A DNA stretch of 64,000 nt, taken from positions 1 to 64,000 of the forward strand of contig NZ_MDDR01000020.1 in NCBI RefSeq assembly GCF_001870435.1, read 5' to 3'. The stretch comes from Pseudomonas costantinii (GTDB lineage Bacteria > Pseudomonadota > Gammaproteobacteria > Pseudomonadales > Pseudomonadaceae). The notes under the pieces are model-generated. The model searched no databases, had not been told where the DNA came from, and was given only the letters and a program-made list of their open reading frames with translations. The stretch's first letter is position 1, and each line of letters opens with the position of its first letter. The translations under genes were made by a program, and so were the position numbers. Positions 25,762 to 36,102 of the stretch are shown here, piece after piece.

Positions 25762-28700
25762 TCAGTGGGTGCCGGGGTTGGCGCGTAAATGCGCGACCTT
25801 CTGCTCCAATCCATTCCACTGCGGTGCATTCGGCGCAAACTGCCCGCGCAAGTACGCTGCCAGATCCGCCACCTGACTGTTCGACAGGCTGTCCTTGAAC
25901 CCCGGCATATAGCCCAAGTCCTTGGTCGCCGGACTGCTGACGCCTTGCAAAATCACCTTGATCAAATTGTCCGGCTGGTCGCTGTGCACATTGGTATTGG
26001 TTGCAAGTTTAGGGCTGACACCAAACAGTTTCGGCCCCAGACCATCGGCATGACAGGCCTTGCACGAGCCCTCGAATACGCGCCGCCCATTAGGATTGGG
26101 CACGCTGGCCGCCGCCACGAGCGGGGCCTCTGCCGCCGCATCAGCATTCAGTGAGGCCAAGTACACCGCCATCGCGCGAATGTCTGCCTTGGGTAATTTC
26201 GACAGTTCACTCACCACGGGCCCCATCGGGCCTGCCGCTACGCCATGAGCGTCGGAATAGCCGGTGCTCAGGTAAGTGAACAGCTGATCTTCGGTCCACG
26301 GCGTCGGCGCCTTGGACAAACCATTCAGCGCCGGCGCCTCCCAACCGTCCACACTGCCGCCCGCGAGAAACGCCTTACCCCCCTTCTCTGCCCCCATCAC
26401 ATTGCGTGGCGAATGGCAGGCGGCGCAGTGCCCCAGGCCATTGACCAGATAATTCCCGCGATTCCATTGCTCACTGCGCTCAGGCTGCACGGTAATCTCG
26501 CCGCGCCTTAAAAACAGTGCATTCCAGCCCGCCATCAACGGCCGGATATTGAACGGGAAACCCATGGCATTCGGCGTTGGCGCTTGGCTTACCGGCACCT
26601 GGGACATCAAATACGCATACAGCGCCTGCATGTCCGCGTCGTTGATATTGCGAAACGCCGTATAGGGAAACGCCGGGTACAGGTTGCGCCCGTCGCGGCC
26701 AATGCCGTCGCGCATGGCACGCTCGAACGCTGGGTACGACCAGGCGCCGATGCCGGTCTTCACATCTGGGGTGATATTGCTGCTGTACAGCGTACCGAAC
26801 GGCGTCTGCATCGCCAGCCCGCCGGCATTGGTAGCACCGCCCGGCGCGGTGTGGCACACCGCACAATCACCCACCGCTGCCAGCAAGCGCCCACGCTCCA
26901 GAGTGGCCTTCGACCACGTGCCCGCGCTGGGCGGGGCGATCGGCGCGATTTCGCCATGAAACGGCCAGGCCGTGGCCATTACCGCACCCAAGGTCGCGAA
27001 CAGCGCACCGAACCACCATTTACGGCGCTTCTCAGGCGACTTGGCCGGCTCGCCGAGGGTACCGGCATTCAGCGCGGCGAGTACGCGTTCCGGCGTGATC
27101 GGCAACTCGCGAAAACGTATCCCGGTGGCGTCATAGATCGCATTGGCAATCGCTGCCGCGCTGGGCACCGACGCCGACTCTCCGGCGCCCATGGGGGGCT
27201 GATCCTGGCGCGGCATCATCAGCACATCAATTTGCGGCACTTCGGGGAAGGTCAGGATTGGGTAACCGCCCCACTCCTTGCTCGCCACCGTTGACTCTTC
27301 AAAAGTCACCCGTTCCTTCAACACGCGGCTGGTGGACTGGATGACATTGCCGTGGATCTGATGCTGCACCCCCGCCGGGTTGATCATCATCCCCGAATCA
27401 TGGCCGATCACGACCCGCGTCACCGACACATCGCCGGTCTGCTTATCAATGGCCACATCCGCCACCCAGGCCGCCCATGCAGCGCCAAATCCCGGGAATT
27501 TGCTGTGGATGTAGCGCGCGTAGGCAAAGCCCCGACCGCGCAACAGGTGATCTTCATTGGCGGTTTGCATCGGCGCGGTACGCGGTGACCAGTTGGCGCG
27601 TTCGGCGGTGGATTTCACCAGGTCGATGGCGCGCTCGTCCTTGAGATAACGCAAGCGGTATTCCACTGGATCGACGCCCGCGGCAAACGCCAACTCATCG
27701 ATATAGGATTCATGGGCGAAGGTGTTGGGCAAGGCCGACACGCCGCGCATCCACGAGGCACGCACGATGGGCGCCATGTCGTTAATGCTCACGCGCATAT
27801 TGTCGATGTCATAGGGCGGGATCGAGGTGCGGTCGCCCATTTCAAACATCGCCGCCACCGGTTCCACACGCCCCGTCAGCAGCAAGGCAAGGGTCGGTGC
27901 GCCATTGGAGGGGTAGCTGGTTTCAAAGTCGTAGGCGGCGATGCTGCCGTCAGCGTTCAATCCGCCGTCCACATCCATCAATTGCGCGGTGCCTTTAGGC
28001 TCCCACAAATGTTCCTGCTCGCGACTCAACTGCACGCGTACCGGCTTGCCCACCGCACGGGATAACAACAGCGCATCCGCGCAGACGTCGTCAGCGCAAT
28101 TGCGTCCATAACAGCCGGCGGCTTCCATGCGGATCACGTCGATCAGCGCTTCTTCGCACTCCAGCAACCAGGCAAGATCAGCGCGCAACAGATGCGGGTT
28201 CTGGCTGCCGGACCAGACCCGACTGCCCGCCGACGAGTAATCCGCCACGCCACAGGACGGGCCGATCGAGCCATGCATCTGGTACGGCCACAGATAACTG
28301 CGTGACATGCGCTGGCTCGCGCCCGCCAAGGCTTCGTCGACATTGCCCTGATCAAGCACCGTGCGCCGTACTCGGGGATTGTCGCGAATCGCCTGCTCGA
28401 CATCACTCATGTCCGGCAGCGCGTTATTCCAGGGTTTCCAGTGCACTTGCAACTCATGAGCGGCCTTGATCGCCTGCTCTTCGCGCACTGCGACCACGCC
28501 GATAAAGTCCCGAATCACCACCACTGCGACAATCCCGGGAATATGCGCGATGGACGCCTCATCCACGCTGAGCAGGCTTTTGCCGACAAAATCGCCGCAA
28601 TCCAACCCGGCATACGGTGGGCGAACCACTCGACCATGGAGCATGCCCGGCACACGCATATCGTGCACGTAGGTCAGTTCGCCGGTGGCCTTGCCGGGGA

Positions 28701-29289
28701 TATCCACCCGCGCGGCGCCCTTGCCCACCAAACGGTAATCCTCGATGGCCTTCAACGGCGCATCACCGCTGATGCGCAGTTGGTCGCGTTGGCCGCTGAC
28801 CAGTTCGCCATACGTGGTGGTGCGCCCGTCTGCCGCGTGAATCACACCCGCTTCAACGCTCAGGCTGGGCACGCTCACACCCCAGCGTCCCGCCGCCCGG
28901 GCCAGCAAAAAGCGCCGCGCTTCTGCTGCCGCATTACGCAGCGGAATCGCGGAAATCTGCAGCGTGGCGCTGGCAATCGTTGCCCCCTGGTTCGGCACGC
29001 GCTCGGTGTCGCCCAGCACCATTTTTATCTGGTCCAGCGTCAGGTCCAGTTCCTCGGCGACGATCTGTGCCAGCGACGTGCGAATGCCGGTGCCCAGGTC
29101 CACATGACCGTTAAATGCATACACCCATCCATCATCGTTCACGGCGATAAACAGCCCCAACTCCTTGGGTTTCACAGTGGGCATACCGCCCTTGGCCACC
29201 GGCCCTGAAGGCGGCAGCACATCATCGACGATCAACAGGACGCCGGCCTTGGCCAGCCACTGGTCACGGGAAAACGGAGTGTCGGTCAT
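25762..29289 (-). CDS. nicB: Nicotinate dehydrogenase subunit B (molybdopterin plus cytochrome c)
   Basis: A 1175-residue large subunit of nicotinate dehydrogenase, which hydroxylates nicotinic acid to 6-hydroxynicotinate with water as oxygen donor. Residues 1-750 are the molybdenum-binding xanthine dehydrogenase-type part (NGHVDLGTGIRTSLAQIVAEE, AGCYGRNCADD, GAPTLALLLTG, GESASVPSAAAIANAI). A membrane anchor follows at about 765-785 (WWFGALFATLGAVMATAW), then a tri-haem tail with CAVCH, CAACH and CKACH. Electrons therefore pass to the respiratory chain instead of NAD. ATG 29289 lies 2 bases after the nicA stop. The domain order is that of P. putida NicB. Confidence 0.95.
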   Translation of the reverse strand: MTDTPFSRDQWLAKAGVLLIVDDVLPPSGPVAKGGMPTVKPKELGLFIAVNDDGWVYAFNGHVDLGTGIRTSLAQIVAEELDLTLDQIKMVLGDTERVPNQGATIASATLQISAIPLRNAAAEARRFLLARAAGRWGVSVPSLSVEAGVIHAADGRTTTYGELVSGQRDQLRISGDAPLKAIEDYRLVGKGAARVDIPGKATGELTYVHDMRVPGMLHGRVVRPPYAGLDCGDFVGKSLLSVDEASIAHIPGIVAVVVIRDFIGVVAVREEQAIKAAHELQVHWKPWNNALPDMSDVEQAIRDNPRVRRTVLDQGNVDEALAGASQRMSRSYLWPYQMHGSIGPSCGVADYSSAGSRVWSGSQNPHLLRADLAWLLECEEALIDVIRMEAAGCYGRNCADDVCADALLLSRAVGKPVRVQLSREQEHLWEPKGTAQLMDVDGGLNADGSIAAYDFETSYPSNGAPTLALLLTGRVEPVAAMFEMGDRTSIPPYDIDNMRVSINDMAPIVRASWMRGVSALPNTFAHESYIDELAFAAGVDPVEYRLRYLKDERAIDLVKSTAERANWSPRTAPMQTANEDHLLRGRGFAYARYIHSKFPGFGAAWAAWVADVAIDKQTGDVSVTRVVIGHDSGMMINPAGVQHQIHGNVIQSTSRVLKERVTFEESTVASKEWGGYPILTFPEVPQIDVLMMPRQDQPPMGAGESASVPSAAAIANAIYDATGIRFRELPITPERVLAALNAGTLGEPAKSPEKRRKWWFGALFATLGAVMATAWPFHGEIAPIAPPSAGTWSKATLERGRLLAAVGDCAVCHTAPGGATNAGGLAMQTPFGTLYSSNITPDVKTGIGAWSYPAFERAMRDGIGRDGRNLYPAFPYTAFRNINDADMQALYAYLMSQVPVSQAPTPNAMGFPFNIRPLMAGWNALFLRRGEITVQPERSEQWNRGNYLVNGLGHCAACHSPRNVMGAEKGGKAFLAGGSVDGWEAPALNGLSKAPTPWTEDQLFTYLSTGYSDAHGVAAGPMGPVVSELSKLPKADIRAMAVYLASLNADAAAEAPLVAAASVPNPNGRRVFEGSCKACHADGLGPKLFGVSPKLATNTNVHSDQPDNLIKVILQGVSSPATKDLGYMPGFKDSLSNSQVADLAAYLRGQFAPNAPQWNGLEQKVAHLRANPGTH

Positions 29290-29291
29290 GG

Positions 29292-29777
29292 TCAGCAATC
29301 CACGGTCATGAGGCGGGCGGCACGTAGCACGGCGCGCAGGATTTCAATATGGGTGCCGCAGCGGCAGAGGTTGCCCGAGAGCTCGTTACGGATCTGGGCT
29401 TCGCTGGGGTTGGGGTTGCGGTCGAGCAAGGCCTTGGCGGTCATGATCATGCCGTTGAGGCAGTAGCCGCATTGCGCGGCCTGCTCATCGATAAAGGCTT
29501 GCTGCACCGGGTGCGGCGCCTGGCGTGTGCCCAGGCCTTCAAGGGTAATAATCTCGCGCCCCACCGCACCCGACAGCGGGAACACACAGGAGCGTGCGGC
29601 CGCCCCATCGATGATCACGGTGCACGCACCGCACTCCCCCAGGCCGCAACCGTACTTGGGGCCATTGAGTTCAAGGTCATTGCGCAACACCAGCAACAAC
29701 GGCGTATCCGCCATGGCGCTGACTTCGCTTAGTTGGCCGTTGACCTCAAGCGCTACCGTGATGTGCTGGCTGATCAT
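29292..29777 (-). CDS. nicA: Nicotinate dehydrogenase subunit A (2Fe-2S)
   Basis: A 161-residue iron-sulfur subunit pairing with NicB. The plant-type cluster ligands are in GPKYGCGLGECGACTV and the distal Cys ARSC; the second cluster ligands are QCGYCLNGMIM and LCRCGTH. It passes electrons from the molybdenum centre to the haem chain. ATG 29777 (MISQHITVALEVNGQ) is taken as start although the ribosome-binding site is weak (GGGCGAAG); TTG 29795 would add six residues. First gene of the nicAB transcript, with two direct repeats of a TetR-type half-site upstream. Confidence 0.93.
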   Translation of the reverse strand: MISQHITVALEVNGQLSEVSAMADTPLLLVLRNDLELNGPKYGCGLGECGACTVIIDGAAARSCVFPLSGAVGREIITLEGLGTRQAPHPVQQAFIDEQAAQCGYCLNGMIMTAKALLDRNPNPSEAQIRNELSGNLCRCGTHIEILRAVLRAARLMTVDC

Positions 29778-29799
29778 TCGCTTCGCCCGTATCAATTGA

Positions 29800-29887
29800 T
29801 GAAGCAGTCACTACACGAAACAGTCAAAAAAAAGCGTCGCGGACCTGGGGTCTCGCGACACACTTGACTCGTGAAGTAGCTACTACA
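29800..29887. promoter_or_regulatory. Two related 16-bp motifs upstream of nicA, candidate NicS sites
   Basis: TGAAGCAGTCACTACA at 29800-29815 and TGAAGTAGCTACTACA at 29872-29887 agree at 13 of 16 bases and have the same orientation. The second contains the palindrome AGTAGCTACT. They bracket the region where the nicA promoter should lie. Assignment to NicS is inference. Confidence 0.45.
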
Positions 29888-29932
29888 TCAACACAGAGCA
29901 AAAACGGTGCCAGCCTCCAACACACAACTCTC

Positions 29933-30020
29933 GTAGCAGCTGCCGAGCCTTGGCGAGGCTGCGTCGGCGGCGCATCTGACACACCGTGACGCAGCCTCGC
30001 CAAGGCTCGGCAGCTGCTAC
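29933..30020. repeat. REPIN between nicA and nicR
   Basis: Two perfect 33-bp inverted arms (29933-29965, 29988-30020) beginning GTAGCAGCTGCCGAGCCTTG, separated by 22 bases. This is the paired-REP structure of Pseudomonas. It ends 12 bases after the nicR stop and may act as its terminator, separating nicR from nicA transcription. Confidence 0.9.
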
Positions 30021-30031
30021 GGATCAAAGGG

Positions 30032-30469
30032 CTAGGGTGCGATAGGATCGTCGATCATCTTACGCAGCAAAAACAGCACCGCTACCCGTTCGGCAGGGTT
30101 GAGATTGCTCATGGTCAGTTCGCTGATCTGCGCAGCGCGGGGCGCGGTTTGGTTGACCAGTTCGGCACCTGCGACAGACAGATCAACCACCACTTTGCGC
30201 TTGTCTTGCGGGTCCGGCTCCAGGGTAATCAGTTCCTTGGCCTTGAGCCGCTCGACAATACCGCGAATGGTCGCCTGGTCGACGGCAGTAGCCTTGACCA
30301 GCTCGGTGAGGGAACTTGCACCGTGATCGCGCAACGCGCACAAGGTGACAAACTGCACGGCGGTGAGCTGAGAGTCGCCGACATTCTGCTGAAAGATCGC
30401 CAAGTGGCGCTGGTAGGCCTTGCGCAGCAGGTGGCCGACTTGTTCAGAGAAAACGTAGGAATCAGGCAC
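30032..30469 (-). CDS. nicR: MarR-family repressor NicR
   Basis: A MarR repressor of about 145 residues. The sequence from GTG 30469 opens PDSYVFSEQVGHLLRKAYQR, the winged helix is SLTELVKATAVDQATIRGIVERLKAKELI with the wing DPQDKRKVVVDL, and helical dimer segments close each end. In P. putida NicR represses nicX-nicR and nicCDEFTP and responds to 6-hydroxynicotinate. The start is uncertain: the frame is open to TTG 30553 but neither choice has a convincing ribosome-binding site, and a GAGGAG at about 30545 serves a different frame. Here it is separated from nicX by a 0.7-kb repeat nest. Confidence 0.85.
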   Translation of the reverse strand: MPDSYVFSEQVGHLLRKAYQRHLAIFQQNVGDSQLTAVQFVTLCALRDHGASSLTELVKATAVDQATIRGIVERLKAKELITLEPDPQDKRKVVVDLSVAGAELVNQTAPRAAQISELTMSNLNPAERVAVLFLLRKMIDDPIAP

Positions 30470-30648
30470 GGCGGGCTCGGTGGGTGGTTGGCGATGGGGG
30501 GCATGATGGCGGGGATATCGATATGACTCAAGCTCCTCACTGAAGGAACACAATCAAAAATGTGGGAGCTGGCTTGCCTGCGATGGCCATAGGTATCTAC
30601 ACATTTGTTTTATGGCTTGGGCTTTGTGGTTGTCGCTAGGCCGCTGGG

Positions 30649-31013
30649 TACATATCCGTTTTTTGGGTAACGGCGGCTTATGGTTTCGCTCTTACAGCCA
30701 GCCCTTTCAAGGTCTTTGAAAAACTGGCCATATCTGGCTGATACCAACCAGTGAAGTGCGAACACTGTCCCTGTGGCGAGCGGGCTTGCCCCGCGTTGGG
30801 TTGCGAAGCGACCCCAAAAGGAAGAATGCGGTGAGTCAGGCACCCTTCGGCTGTTGGTTTTGGGGCTGCTTCGCAGCCCAACGCGGGCGATGCGGCGACC
30901 CGACAAGCCCGCTCGCCACAGGTTACTTATTGCCTGTTCTACCTAAAGACCTTGAAAGGGCTGGCTGTAAGAGCGAAACCATAAGCCGCCGTTACCCAAA
31001 CAACGGATATGTA
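30649..31013. repeat. 69-bp inverted-repeat element within the outer REPIN
   Basis: Arms 30649-30717 and 30945-31013 are inverted copies with 68 of 69 bases identical. The outer tips (TACATATCCGTT) are the same as the 15-bp palindrome at 21880-21917, so the element looks like an expanded version of that family. It encodes no protein. A REPIN lies inside it. Confidence 0.85.
30770..30922. repeat. Inner REPIN
   Basis: Perfect 19-bp arms CCTGTGGCGAGCGGGCTTG (30770-30788) and its inverse (30904-30922), continued by a second imperfect pair (30791-30819, 30858-30887; three mismatches). This is the GTGGCGAGCGGGCTTG type of Pseudomonas REP, a different subtype from the outer one. Confidence 0.9.
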
Positions 31014-31214
31014 CTCAAAAACCCACCAAAAGAAAACACCCAACCCGAGGCCCCCACGCGAGCAAGCTTCCTCGCCACAGGCCTCACGCAACACTAAAAG
31101 TTGTGTAGATACCTATGCTGCGATAGCGGTACATCAGCCAATAAATTTACTGACTGACACACCCTCATCGCCGGCAAGTCGAAACGTCGAACCGCAGCTC
31201 CCACATTTGGATCT

Positions 31215-32267
31215 TCAGCGTGCCAGGGAGGCTATTGGCGCGACCACATCACCCGCAATCACCACCGCCTCATCATCCAGATACACATCACAATGACGCA
31301 GCGGAATGTCCATATGACACGGCGTCTTACGCGTCCCTCCCACCTCGGTATTCGGCCCGGTGGAGAACAGGAAGTTGCCGTAAAAAGCCCGCGCATCCAT
31401 GCACATGCCGTCGTTCTTGTCGTGCAAACCCATGGCTGTCCATTGCGCCCGTGGCTGCAAGCCCCAGCCGATATGCGAGATGCCGTACACCTCAGGGTCG
31501 TTGAAGTACTTCATGTAATCACGCAGGTACTCGGCCTCGAACCCACCGTGGATCCTGGTGATAAAGCCCTTCTCGATCTCCAGGGTGATCTTCTCGCGGG
31601 TATAGGTCTTGAACGGCAGCAGGATGTCGCCAATGTCCAACACCAGCACGCCCTCGGCAGTCTCTTCGTTGGGCCAGGAGAACAGAAAACCGCTGGGCCA
31701 GTGGTCCCAACGCCCAGGCTCATCAGCAAAACCGTACTCGGTCACCGACGGGTATTGCCCCAATGCGGCGCAAAAGTCGCTGCCGGCGCGGGATTTGACG
31801 TGGATCGAGCGCGCCTTTTTCAGCAGTTGTTCGGCCGCCAATACACGCACCTTGTCCTCTTCGGTGGGCAACATGCGCGCCAGCACTTCCGGAGGCTCCA
31901 CAGCCAGCAGGATGCGCGTACCGGTCTTGAGGATCTGCTCCTGTTCCGGTGAGTGCAGCAACATCATCGTGTCGACAATCAGGTCGGCGGCCTCCAGGGC
32001 GCGCTGCGCCGCGATATTGCCGGTGAGCGCGGTGTCGCCACAGTAGGCGGTCATGTCATTGCCCATGGCTGTCGGATGGTTGAAAGACGGCAACTCCACC
32101 GCATACACCTTGGCCCCCAGACGCTGCGCCGCATCCATCGCAGCGCGCACGGTGCGCGGGTCGGAGTAATGGCTCTTGAGCACGGCGACGCTCTGGGTCG
32201 GGTCGACCTTCGACAGCTTCAGCACGTGTTCAAACATCTGGGTCAGTTCGCAATCGCTTACCGGCAT
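31215..32267 (-). CDS. nicX: 2,5-dihydroxypyridine 5,6-dioxygenase NicX
   Basis: A 350-residue non-haem iron dioxygenase that opens 2,5-dihydroxypyridine to N-formylmaleamate. It belongs to the leucyl-aminopeptidase-like (M29) fold class, with likely metal ligands in YGISHIGWGLQPRAQW and CHMDIPLRHCDV. Family-specific stretches include LKSHYSDPRTVRAAMDAA and GGFEAEYLRDYMKYFND. AGGAGACAGG precedes ATG 32267. It is divergent from nicC across 305 bp with candidate NicR operators. In P. putida it is co-transcribed with nicR; here repeats start immediately after its stop. Confidence 0.93.
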   Translation of the reverse strand: MPVSDCELTQMFEHVLKLSKVDPTQSVAVLKSHYSDPRTVRAAMDAAQRLGAKVYAVELPSFNHPTAMGNDMTAYCGDTALTGNIAAQRALEAADLIVDTMMLLHSPEQEQILKTGTRILLAVEPPEVLARMLPTEEDKVRVLAAEQLLKKARSIHVKSRAGSDFCAALGQYPSVTEYGFADEPGRWDHWPSGFLFSWPNEETAEGVLVLDIGDILLPFKTYTREKITLEIEKGFITRIHGGFEAEYLRDYMKYFNDPEVYGISHIGWGLQPRAQWTAMGLHDKNDGMCMDARAFYGNFLFSTGPNTEVGGTRKTPCHMDIPLRHCDVYLDDEAVVIAGDVVAPIASLAR

Positions 32268-34506
<2,239 letters not shown>

Positions 34507-34517
34507 CGGAGACCACC

Positions 34518-35270
34518 ATGCACAAGCCTTACCGCATCGGCCAGATCGTGCCGAGCTCCAACACCACCATGGAAACCGAGATCCCGGCGATGCTCAGCGC
34601 ACGCCAGGCGATCCGCCCTGAGCGCTTTACCTTTCACTCCAGCCGCATGCGCATGAAGCAAGTGCGCAAGGAAGAACTGGCAGCCATGGACGGTGAGTCC
34701 GACCGCTGCGCCGTCGAGCTGTCCGACGCCAAGGTGGATGTGCTGGGTTACGCGTGCCTGGTGGCGATCATGGCCATGGGGCTGGGCTATCACCGCAATT
34801 CCGAACAACGCCTACGCAAAGCCACCGCCGACAACGACGCTAACGCGCCCGTCATCACCAGCGCCGGTGCGCTGATCGAAGGCCTGAAAGTGATGGGCGC
34901 CAAGCGCATCGCCATCGTCGCGCCGTACATGAAGCCGCTGACCGAATTGGTGGTGAACTACATCCGCGAAGAAGGCTTTGAGGTGGTGGACTGGCGCGCC
35001 CTGGAGATCCCCGACAACCTCGAAGTGGCCCGCCACGACCCGGCCAATCTGCCGGCGATTGTCGCCGGGATGAACCTGGAAGGCGTCGACGTAATCGTGC
35101 TCTCAGCCTGCGTGCAAATGCAGTCGTTGCCGGTAGTGGCCAAGGTCGAAGCACAAACCGGCAAACCCGTACTCACTGCGGCTATCGCCACCACCTACGC
35201 CATGCTCAAGGCCCTGGACCTGGAGCCTATCGTGCCCGGTGCCGGTGCCCTGCTGTCCGGCGCTTACTGA
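34518..35270 (+). CDS. nicE: Maleate cis-trans isomerase NicE
   Basis: A 250-residue Asp/Glu racemase-superfamily enzyme that isomerises maleate to fumarate. The two catalytic cysteines lie in GYACLVAIMAMG (about Cys82) and VLSACVQMQS (about Cys200), and PSSNTTMETEIP near the N-terminus binds a carboxylate. ATG 34518 follows ACGGAGACC. It acts after NicF in the pathway although encoded before it. Length and motifs agree with characterised maleate isomerases. Confidence 0.94.
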   Translation: MHKPYRIGQIVPSSNTTMETEIPAMLSARQAIRPERFTFHSSRMRMKQVRKEELAAMDGESDRCAVELSDAKVDVLGYACLVAIMAMGLGYHRNSEQRLRKATADNDANAPVITSAGALIEGLKVMGAKRIAIVAPYMKPLTELVVNYIREEGFEVVDWRALEIPDNLEVARHDPANLPAIVAGMNLEGVDVIVLSACVQMQSLPVVAKVEAQTGKPVLTAAIATTYAMLKALDLEPIVPGAGALLSGAY

Positions 35271-35281
35271 GGAATTTTGCG

Positions 35282-35914
35282 ATGAGCGAACAATCCGCCG
35301 ACGCCAACTACCAGGGCGTATGGGGCAACCGCATCGGCTTCGGCAAAAAAGCCGCGCTGCTGATGGTCGATTTCATGCAGGGCTATACCACCCTCGGTGC
35401 GCCGCTGTTTGCGCCGGGCGTGGTCACGGCGGTGGCTGAAAGCGTCGAACTGTTAGCCACGGCACGCCAACATGGGATTGCGGTGGTGCACACCAATATC
35501 CGCTACCATCCCGGCCATTTCGTCGACGGTGGTATCTGGGTCAAGAAGGCCCCAGTGATGAAGGACATGGTCGAAGGCAATCCCCTCGCGGCGTTCTGCG
35601 CCGAGGTGTTACCTCAAGACGATGAAGTGGTGATCACCAAGCAGTACGCCAGTGCGTTTTTCGGCAGCAGCCTGGCCCCGATGCTGCACGCTCAGGGTAT
35701 CGACACCGTGGTATTGGCAGGCTGCTCCACCAGCGGCTGCATCCGCGCTACCGCAGTGGATGCAGTGCAACACGGGTTTCGCACTATCGTCGTGCGCGAA
35801 TGCGTCGGTGATCGACACCCGGGGCCCCATGAAGCCAACCTGTTCGATATCGATAGCAAGTACGGCGACGTGGTGAGCAAGCAGGAGGCGATGCGCAAAT
35901 TCAGGGAGCAATAA
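35282..35914 (+). CDS. nicF: Maleamate amidohydrolase NicF
   Basis: A 210-residue isochorismatase-fold amidase that hydrolyses maleamate to maleate and ammonia. The catalytic triad is visible as Asp in ALLMVDFMQGY, Lys in VITKQYASAFFGS and Cys in LAGCSTSGCIRAT. It begins 11 bases after nicE. The ammonia released here is the nitrogen yield of the pathway. A small hairpin follows (35927-35946), then 188 bases before nicT. Confidence 0.93.
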   Translation: MSEQSADANYQGVWGNRIGFGKKAALLMVDFMQGYTTLGAPLFAPGVVTAVAESVELLATARQHGIAVVHTNIRYHPGHFVDGGIWVKKAPVMKDMVEGNPLAAFCAEVLPQDDEVVITKQYASAFFGSSLAPMLHAQGIDTVVLAGCSTSGCIRATAVDAVQHGFRTIVVRECVGDRHPGPHEANLFDIDSKYGDVVSKQEAMRKFREQ

Positions 35915-35926
35915 AGTTTCATGAGA

Positions 35927-35946
35927 ACCGTGCCATAGAGCACGGT
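35927..35946 (+). terminator. Weak hairpin between nicF and nicT
   Basis: ACCGTGC and GCACGGT with a 6-base loop, no T-run. It may attenuate read-through or stabilise the upstream message. The rest of the 188-bp gap shows no strong promoter. Confidence 0.35.
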
Positions 35947-36102
35947 CTTGAAAAACTGTGAGCCGCGCCCCGGTTAAAGGTCGGAGTTGGCGCAGCTCCC
36001 AGTCTTCTGACACTGCCTTTGGAAGTCGCTTCTACAGCACTCCGAAGTGCTGGAACAAAAGCGGCTGTATAAAAACCATAAGTCACCGCCAGGAGACACC
36101 CA

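Larger units (their letters stand above)
30561..31210. repeat. Outer REPIN split by inserted repeats, between nicX and nicR
   Basis: The left REP (30561-30588, GTGGGAGCTGGCTTGCCTGC) and a degenerate right REP (about 31166-31208, ending CAGCTCCCACA) are the two ends of a REPIN. Just inside, ATAGGTATCTACACA (30589-30603) is matched by its exact inverse at 31102-31116. About 500 bases of other repeats occupy the middle. This stretch has no gene; everything visible in it is repeat. Confidence 0.8.

Noticed and set aside
30229..30540. Alternative frame with a GAGGAG site overlapping nicR
   Set aside because: The site is good but the product is Pro/Ser-rich noise, whereas the overlapping frame has the full MarR domain. 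It does leave the nicR start unresolved.
29933..31210. Regular repeats considered as a CRISPR array
   Set aside because: Arms are inverted, not direct, spacing is irregular and the sequences match REP/REPIN type; no cas genes.
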